Shown: in pieces, positions 35,377-43,300 of the stretch
How positions within the stretch are numbered: position 1 is the stretch's first letter
Layout: each line of letters begins with the position of its first letter
NCBI RefSeq assembly: GCF_905475395.1
Contig: NC_058337.1
Span: 135,615,960 to 135,679,959, forward strand
Source of the DNA: Chrysoperla carnea
Taxonomy: Eukaryota; Arthropoda; Insecta; Neuroptera; Chrysopidae
DNA length: 64,000 bases
Reading direction: 5' to 3'
Notes under the pieces: generated by a model
Told to the model about the DNA's origin: nothing
Databases searched by the model: none
Seen by the model: only the letters and a program-made list of their open reading frames with translations
Translations under genes and position numbers: made by a program

Positions 35377-36341
35377 CTGCAACAAACTCTCTTTAAATTG
35401 TGTTTTATGACAATTTTAAAATGCAAACCTTTTTCATCTGCATCTATGTTGACGGTACTATTTTCCTCTGTATCTTTAACATTATTAGTCTGACCATCTT
35501 TATCTTTAACCTTAGTATAATCTTTTTTTTCTTCCGTATCTTTCTCCTCTTTACCTTTTGACGGCTCAGTCACTTTCCCTACTGCAACAAAATCTCTTTT
35601 AGTTGTGTTTTAATGAAAATTTTAAAATACAAACCTTTTTCATCTGCACCTGAGTTGACAGTATCCGTTCTCTCTGTAACTTTCACATTATTAGTTTTAT
35701 CATCTTTATCTTGAACCTTACCTTCTTCTTCTGTATCTTTCTCCTCAGTCATTTCCCCTTCTGCAACAAAAATTCTTTTAACTGTGTTTTGTTTGTTCCC
35801 ACTTTTTAAATTTAAAATTTTGTTTTGATTTAGCTTTTGTTTTAAATCATATATGAATTTTTAAATAAAAAATTTTACCTGTAGAGATTGACTGACAGAT
35901 TTTTTGTATAAGATTGTATGTCTTAAGATTAATACATTTCTTTTTATTATTATTATTAGTCTGGCCATCTTTATATTTATCGTCATTCCTATCTTTTTGT
36001 TCTTCTGCGTCTTTATCCTCTTTATCTTTTGGCGGATTGGTCGCTTCCCTTTCTGCAACAAAAACTTTTTAAATTGTGTTTTAATGATTATATATTTTAA
36101 AATACAAACTCCTTTTTATCTATATCTTTTGAAGGGTCAATCACTTCCCCTTTTGCAATAGAAACTCTTTTAATTTTGCTCAAATGATAATATTAAAGTA
36201 CGAACCTGTTTCATCTGCACCTGAGTTGTCAGTAACCGTTTCTTCTGTAACTTTTAAATCTTCAATTTTTGGCTTAAACGCTGAATAATTAAGACAAGCA
36301 TAAACTGATAATGCAAAAACTGTTATAGGTAATAAACACAT
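35051..36341 (-). CDS. Small secreted-type Lys/Glu/Asp-rich protein built from duplicated exons
   Basis: Coding exons in transcript order: 36,206-36,341; 35,879-36,052; 35,635-35,760; 35,429-35,581; 35,051-35,376. All internal junctions are phase 1 with GT/AG ends, giving about 304 aa. The ATG at 36,341 begins MCLLPITVFALSVYACLNYS, a signal peptide-like hydrophobic stretch. The rest is hydrophilic and probably disordered. Exons 2-5 repeat the pattern VTEPSKGKEEKDTEEK, then K-DKDGQTNNVKDTE, then TVN--(G/A)ADEK. The last exon adds a Gly/Asn/Ser region and an acidic end (NDDEYDE). I recognise no family. Signal peptide plus fast-evolving exon repeats recall salivary or venom secretions of insects, but this is inference only. 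It lies tail-to-head about 1 kb downstream of ACE on the same strand. Confidence 0.65.
35429..35581 (-). CDS. Exon 4 (repeat unit) of the K/E-rich secreted protein
   Basis: 51 codons, phase 1-1, acceptor GTTGCAG, donor GTTTGC (weak). It encodes VGKVTEPSKGKEEKDTEEKK, a DYTKVKDKDGQTNNVKDTEE segment and NSTVNIDADEK. It is nearly identical to the first part of exon 5, showing recent duplication. Confidence 0.6.
35635..35760 (-). CDS. Exon 3 (repeat unit) of the K/E-rich secreted protein
   Basis: 42 codons, phase 1-1, acceptor GTTGCAG, donor GTTTGT. It encodes EGEMTEEKDTEEEGKVQDKD, then DKTNNVKVTERTDTVNSGAD and EK. The same pattern as exons 4 and 5, with the PSKGKEE segment deleted. Confidence 0.6.
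35879..36052 (-). CDS. Exon 2 (diverged repeat unit) of the K/E-rich secreted protein
   Basis: 58 codons, phase 1-1, acceptor GTTGCAG, donor GTAAAA. It begins EREATNPPKDKEDKDAEEQK and DRNDDKYKDGQTNNNNKKK like the other units, but continues into KCINLKTYNLIQKICQSIST before a different donor. The end therefore reads into what is intron in the sister units. It carries the only cysteines outside the signal region. Confidence 0.5.
36107..36156 (-). pseudogene. Decayed repeat exon within the first intron of the K/E-rich gene
   Basis: Between exon 1 and exon 2 lies another copy of the unit (GGGGAAGTGATTGACCCTTC then AAAAGATATAGATAAAAAGGA). Its acceptor has changed from GTTGCAG to ATTGCAA, most of the unit is deleted, and the GTTTGT donor is out of phase with its neighbours. 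Inclusion would shift the frame, so it is read as a dead exon. Confidence 0.55.
36206..36341 (-). CDS. Exon 1 of the K/E-rich secreted protein (signal peptide)
   Basis: 45 codons plus one base. It starts at ATG 36,341: MCLLPITVFALSVYACLNYS is hydrophobic, then AFKPKIEDLKVTEETVTDNS and GADET. The end (VT-E-TVTDNSGADE) resembles the end of exon 3, and the donor (CAG|GTTCGT) stands at the same place as in the repeat units. An upstream in-frame TTG is not taken as the start. Confidence 0.6.
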
Positions 36342-36974
36342 CTGGAAGTATTGTAAGTTTGTCCAAGAATAATTTCTCAATAACTACCGAAACACGATAA
36401 GAAATTCATAAAACTGATGATACTACCAATAACTTCATTGTGCTTGGTATAAAAAATCGGCCGTTAATTTTTATTTGGGATGTGGGAAGGTTGTTATTTA
36501 TACAATTTTTTTATTTTATTTGAAAGAATAATCTTTTTCTGGCGTTTACACATTGTTTTTTCAATGCTACATTTATATTATTACTTGTAATATAAGTTTT
36601 TATAATTTTTTTTTTTTTGGTTTTGAATAACAGTTTTATGTCAAACAATTAAATTTATTTTTTAGTAATTAAAATTAATATTGTACTCGGAAAATAAAAT
36701 TAGTTAAACATCTATTAAAATTATTATTAATAATAATTAATTAAAAATATAAAAATAAATTGTGAAGGTCGAAATTTTTGGAATATACTTTTTGGAAAAT
36801 GTGAACTTAAATACGAAGTGCATTTTTAATTGAAGGAAAAATCAACAGGCGAAGGGAATCAGAAAACGGATTGGGACCATGCCCACTAACTTCTTTAATA
36901 TAAAATTGCATTTATAGACAAAAAATTCCAGTAGCTTGAATGGTGCTGTTCTCCAATAGGAGACAGATCTTTGC

Positions 36975-37060
36975 TTGATTATGCAAGGTGGACCATTTTC
37001 GATTAATGATTATCCAAAAAATAACTTGAACAAAAGTTGGTAAGTTTGATGGGGAAAATC
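36975..37060. repeat. Repeat also present at 34,940-35,045
   Basis: GGTGGACCATTTTCGATTAA, then AAAAAATAACTTG, AACAAAAGTTG and AGTTTGATGG match the segment at 34,940-35,045 in the same orientation. The two copies flank the K/E-rich gene as direct repeats; the inner copy abuts its stop codon. Confidence 0.5.
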
Positions 37061-37254
37061 ATGGACTGACATCAGATTGGACCTAGATCTGCGGATTGCA
37101 CTTTAAATAAGAAATTTTCATTAAAAAAAACACACATTTTTTCGATAATCGTTTTTTTTAATGAGTATCAGCTTTCTAATTTAATTGATTTAATTTATTG
37201 GAGAACGATTTTTCAGGTTAATCAAAAAGAAATATTTATTCACAATCATAAAAC

Positions 37255-37260
37255 TTTATT
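37255..37260 (-). promoter_or_regulatory. Polyadenylation signal of the ACE gene (AATAAA)
   Basis: On the minus strand AATAAA lies about 61 bases after the ACE stop codon (TAA at 37,321-37,323). The distance is normal for a short 3' untranslated region. Confidence 0.6.
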
Positions 37261-37320
37261 TTTTTTATAAAATACAAATATCAATACTTGTTGCACAAAA
37301 GTTAAAATCACTTTACAAAA

Positions 37321-37346
37321 TTATTCCGAATTCGATGGTGGGCATC
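37321..37346 (-). CDS. Ance: ACE exon 9 (terminal, 26 bases of coding)
   Basis: Acceptor TAATTTTAG; G|GA then TGC CCA CCA TCG AAT TCG GAA TAA gives GCPPSNSE and stop. No hydrophobic anchor follows. The short exon is chosen because the exon 8 donor is consensus and the phase matches; the intron is only 66 bases. Confidence 0.7.
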
Positions 37347-40300
37347 CTAAAATTAATTAAAAAAATTCCATTAAATTATTGATTTTTTGTCTTTTTTATT
37401 TTGGATACATACCAAAAGATTTGTTGGAATGTGTCCATCCGACATGTACACCATTCTCTTTGTTCTTGTTTTCAATATAATCTAAGATTGGTTTGAAATA
37501 TTCTAATAAACCACTTGCATCCATTTTTCGTTGCCCAGTAATGGCTTCCATTGCATCAGGCCATGGTTTCGATGAACCCAATTGAAGCATATTTCTAATA
37601 AAAATGTATACATTAAAAATTTGCTCATTTTTATACGAATTCTAAATAAATTGGAAGTTTTTAATGTAGTAAGAGCCAATTACAAGCTTTTATTTATTTT
37701 TACTGCTCCGTTATTAGTTCTTTTCTACTTTTTAGTACAATAAAAGCTTATGTGTGTGTGACATATATGTATGTATGACTATCGAAGAGTGGCCGAAGAG
37801 TGGCTATCTTTCTTTACTTACATGACATAAAAAAACAAATGATTCCGTAATCAACACATTCTATACATGGTATTTCAACAATTAACTTAGTCAATTATTT
37901 GCTTTCACTTGTTTTTTTGATAAGATGTGATACGCAAGGCTGATATTGGAGAGATAAAATATTGGATTATAAGACAAACTTTGTTTAAACTTACTTCAAT
38001 AGTTTTCCAGCTTCTGTATTTTGATAAATATCACATTGGTGTAACTGCTTGGTTGGATCGTTGGGGACATATTGACCAGATTTCTGGCATACAGCTTTAT
38101 GGAATTGGAATTGAATTACAAAACTTACAAAGTATCTGCGAAAATAGAAATTGATTATATTCGAGGTGATCTTGTACCTATTTGTAAAATGGTAAGTAGC
38201 CTGGCATTCTAAATTGCAACTACTGAAAACGGGCCCACTTTCTGCTTTGATTAGTACGAATTATTAGCGCCAGTTGGCGAGTTGCAAGTTTCAGTTATTA
38301 ATTGTCAATTCAAACATTATTATTAAGTAAGACATCTCATAATAATATTCACTTCGAAGGAGCTACAACACTTAAGTAAATTTCTTGCATGGAGGATAAA
38401 AATGAATTTACCTGATATAAGGAACATCAGCAACAACATGATATTTAGCGCCTGCATCAAAACCATCAGAACTTCGATTGACTGGAGGTTCAATTCCTTG
38501 GTAATTTTCACGTAGTTTCCACCATTCACAATTATAATTTTCTGGTTTAATTAAACCTTTAAATATATTCCACCGGAATTGATCAACAGTGTAGGCGAAC
38601 GGTAAGAATACAATTTTATCTAATGCCGTACTATATAAATGATTCAAATCTGATTCATAATCATCTTCTTGAGATTTGAGTAAACCAATTTTACGTAGAT
38701 GTTTTTGGGTTGACACAGACAATGATATTGTGTCCCCAACAGCTTCATGGAATCCTAAAAAAACATTAACGATTTTGTGCAATAAATCGGTATACAAATA
38801 TCCATTAAATAATTCTATTTCAGAATTATTTTGACTAGGAGATCTTTTTGAGACTCTCAACAACCGAAAACCGAAGAAACAAACATGCTTTTAGTACTAG
38901 TATATTATTTCCATGTTAATTAAAAATTTAATAATATCTGAAGTTCGTACATCCTACTTCCTCAGGCCACTGCTCACGGGGTGTTAGTTACTTCTTAGCT
39001 GTTCAAGCTGTTTCGACATTTGTTTACATTTATTGATTTTTGATCATGAGACGCCATGGATATTCGTCGCTTTTTGTATAAAAAAAACCACACATTGATA
39101 TTATCGAAACCGGATTTCAATAATTTTTTATTTTAATCAAACAGAAAATCATGATCCTGGCGAGTCTATCGAATTGGCTGTTGATGCGAAATATATTTTG
39201 ATTGAAAGAAGAGGAAACGTTGGAGAAGAGTTCGGGAAAATGTTCAAAGCCGTGAGCGAAATCTGTGATGAAATCGACATGGAATTGCGCAAATCGAATG
39301 TACAGACTGATTCATTTGATGATTATTTCCGAATCACAATCTAAATACAGCTTTGTATGTAGATTGTTTCTGATACATTTACAAAATCATCGCAATATCT
39401 TATCAAATTTTGCTTGTCTCTTTCCCAACAAAATGCAAAATTTTGATGAATTCTTGCGCTTTGTAACTTTTCGAACCATACTCTTCAATTTTTCTCGATG
39501 ATTTCCGTGAAATCTGGGTCGACAAAGTTAAACTAAGACGAAAACGCATTGCCGAACAGGACTCAAAACTTCATTCAAAACACTCGATATTTGCAATGTT
39601 TCACAAATACTTCGCGTTCTGGCAGTTACAACAATATCGACGAATGAACGCATAAACTATTCGTCGTTTCAAAATATATCTTATATCGACAATATCTGAA
39701 GAGAACGACAATGTCTGAAGAAATCGACAATTCGCAGAATTTTTCTTGCCTTTATTTACTTTATGGCTTAAAATGGTGAACAAAAGTTTGTTCTCCCTAG
39801 GATGATTCCTGCACACGGGTCTACCTATTCTCTATTTTCCTAATTCTTTAATTCTACATAGACAATTACATAATCATATGACGAAATTGTAATATTTCCC
39901 ATTAATTCTTCATAATTTCTGTGAGTTACGTTCTTTTAAAAATCTAAACTCTAATAGGAAAATTAACGCTATGTGCTCCCATAACCAAGATTGAGAAATA
40001 ATATTCCCAACGTGTGCTAATTACTTGGGCCACCGAATATTAGTGTAATTACCACTTAATTTATTAAAATATTAATAGTATTAAGTTTTTTTTTGACACA
40101 AATTGTTTACCGGAATTAGCTCCACGTCTAAATTTAATTGGCAAATGTTTATACTGTAGGTAATAGTGAACATGTCCCATTTCATGGTGGACAGTAAAAA
40201 AATCTTGTTGATTTACGGCCGTACACATCTTAATCCTATAAATATATTTAAAAAAAATAAAAATAAATAAATATTAAAAATCTCACCCTCATTAGCCCCC

Positions 40301-43300
40301 TCCCGATAAATAATTGGATGATGTTTGTATGCTAAATCGTATTGAATGTGTCCCATTTCATGATGAACAGTGAAAAAGTCCTCAATATCCACTGTTGTAC
40401 ACTGTTTAATCCTATAAATTATTTGTCAAACCTCAAAATTATTAATTTTGCGCTTCTGTTCACACATACATTGTTGAGCGATTGTCTAGCAAGTTTGAAA
40501 TTTCTATCATCACAAGAGTAATGATTCTGGTACGAAAGACAACCGGTCTGAAGGGTTAAGCATTTGGCGCAAGAAGATATTGATTCATGTTAAAAATTGC
40601 TCAACATTGTATGTAAGTATGGATATGGCTTAAGGTTGATCGGACAGTACCTTTCAATTTTACTGTACACTCTAAATCTTTTTTAAAATCAGAAAATTTT
40701 AATCTGTAAATTAATTATTTAAATCGGTTATTTGGTTATTTAAATAAGTTGGTTCCGTCAGTAGCGTTTATACCAAGATTGAGTCCAGAAATGCTACAAC
40801 CGGTTTTGATCTTAACCGAAATTGATTTTCAGTGATGAGACAGAGACAGAACCGACATATTTAGCGTTTCGGACTAGTTAAGTCCCCCCTCCCCCACTAC
40901 CATAACCGGCGATCTTACATCGAATATAATATTTTTGGAATTATTGTTGATCAAAGCCGGTTCTTCCAATTCTCTAATCAGTTCAACCTTATGATAGACT
41001 CTACATCTTTCTCAATCTATTAGAGCTAAAGCCCCCTTTGAGAACGTTGAGTAGGCTTACTGCTAAGGACTAACTGGCTAACACCTATGAAACTTGAAAC
41101 AGAATTTCTGTAATAACTCATTAAGGTAGTACCTACACGAAAGTGATATTCCAAGAATTTCTCAAAACTCAGAATATAAAATATTTAATTCATAATACAC
41201 TTGCTGTTAAAATTAGAAGATGATTTACCATGCCATTCATGAGATATTAGCAATTAAAAGTGACGCAATTTGTACGTGTACATGGGAGAAGTGTATAAAA
41301 ATACACAAATTTACAAATATTATATTTATTTACCAATGAATGACGTCCAACATCTCTATGAAAAACTAATATAATGTAGAATACTACATTTAGAAAATAT
41401 ATAAATAAAAATAAAAATTATTTACCATATAGTTTCGATAAAAAACTTAAATAAATAACTCGTTTTAGCGATGATTTTTGTGGAAAGCATATAAAAACTA
41501 ATGGTAAAGGTTTGTATCAAAGTATGTGTGTGTATACGAATAGAAGATATAATTGTGTGTAACTACAGTCTGTTGAAAATAATATATTGTATATGTATAA
41601 TAGTCATAGCACAGTTAACGCACTGAATGATAGTATTAGTCCAAAACTTTTTGACTGGACGGTCGCGGAGGAACTACCTTAAAACTGTTCTTGGCCGCAG
41701 GTCAATATGAATCAGCCATTAATAACATTTAATAAATTCGGATTTTTATTTATACATTGCCTTAATGTCCCATCAACCTTAATATTTGCAAATAAACAAA
41801 TTAGTTGGGAAATGTCTAGAAAAAACTGAGCTTTGTCATAATCAGTTTTTCGTTACTTTTGTGGTTATATGCCCTAACAACTCGTCACGCTGAAAAGAAA
41901 TCTGAAAGAAGTCCAAAAAATGCGCTAGGAAAATATTTTCCTTTAGAAAATACAAAATACAGTAGAATCTCGATAAGTTAAACCTCGGTAACATAAAAAC
42001 CTTAGTTACTTCAAAAAATACTACGTTCCCTTCCCATCAGAGCCCAAAACCTCTATAGCTTAAAATACGCAACCTCTATAACTTAAATAAATAATTTCTG
42101 TTAGGCCCTCAGTAACTAAAAGAAATGTTTCCACAACCTCTATAACATAAAATTGTGTGAATGAGTCATTTTGAAAGAGTGTTAAAACAAATGGTTTCGA
42201 TATTTATTGCTTGCTTTATTGCTTATATCATTTATAGAGCAGTGTAGCAACATAGAAGATAATGTATTCTCCTCTCTATTTGTCATTGAAAATCAAATCG
42301 ATTTAGAAACAGTGAATTTTTTAAAACAAAAGAAAATCACAGATTTTTATAAGTAGACTAAACCTTTAGTTGTTGTTTTATTTTTATGTAATGTAAGTAA
42401 TGTGAATAAATATGATTACATATGTATTTAATTTTCAGTATTTTATTGAACCCATCCTTCTGATGCATTCAATAACATAGACCCTTGATAACTAAAAACC
42501 TCTATAACTTAAAATATTTTTTGTTTCCCTTGGACTTTAACTTATCGAGATTCTACTGTAGTTGAAGCCAATTGAAATGTGGCCATTTATAGAACTCCCC
42601 TGTTATGTTTACCTAAAATCTTTTCCATCACTCATATCCCAAGCCGATGCATGGCAAACTAGTTCGCGGCCTTCTGGTTTCTGAAGTATTGAATTCTTCC
42701 AAAATGTGTCAGGCATTGGGCTTAAATTGATTGATTTAAAGAATTCTTCAGCACTTTCAAACATTTTAATTGGAGTATAACCTTGTTTAACCATTTCTTG
42801 TGTAACATCTTCTGGTGTTTTGTTGGGGAATGGTAAAGTTCGTTTTGCTATATTTGACCAAGTTTGTGCCCACATGTTACCTTAAAAAAATTTACAGGAT
42901 ATAATTTTATGAGGGATATTTTGGCTGAGAAATTTTTGCACTAATTTTGCTGTAGTAAAGTGATGTTTTCGCTTACCCAATAAATGAGCAGGTATAGGTG
43001 CTGTACTTGAAACAACACTTTCGCCATATATCTTTTGAAGTTCATTTCGTACAAAAGCATGAATTTGTAAATAGGCTGGCTTAATTTGTTGCCATAAATC
43101 TTCGAATTGTTGCACAATATCCTCAGTTTCATAATTGTCCAACCAGAATGCACCATTGTCAGCGAAATCTAAAAGCAAATTGATCATATTAAAATCTTTT
43201 AAAACTTAATTAATTACGAAAACCGTTCGAAGTTAGTCTTCCGTGATAATACTAAAGTACTTTAGTATTAGCAATGAAAGTTTAGGCTCCAAGAAAGGGT

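Noticed and set aside
35904-36161. Hydrophobic 85-codon plus-strand ORF
   Set aside because: It is the antisense of the Lys-rich repeat exons; lysine codons read as Phe/Leu/Ile on the other strand.
37396-37412. ACE ending at GMYPK by reading through the exon 8 donor
   Set aside because: A consensus GTATGT donor and a phase-matched terminal exon 66 bases on make splicing more likely; kept only as a possible minor form.
40111-40235. Exon 5B as a dead duplicate
   Set aside because: It keeps length, phase, both splice sites, zinc and catalytic residues and has ACE-like substitutions rather than random decay.
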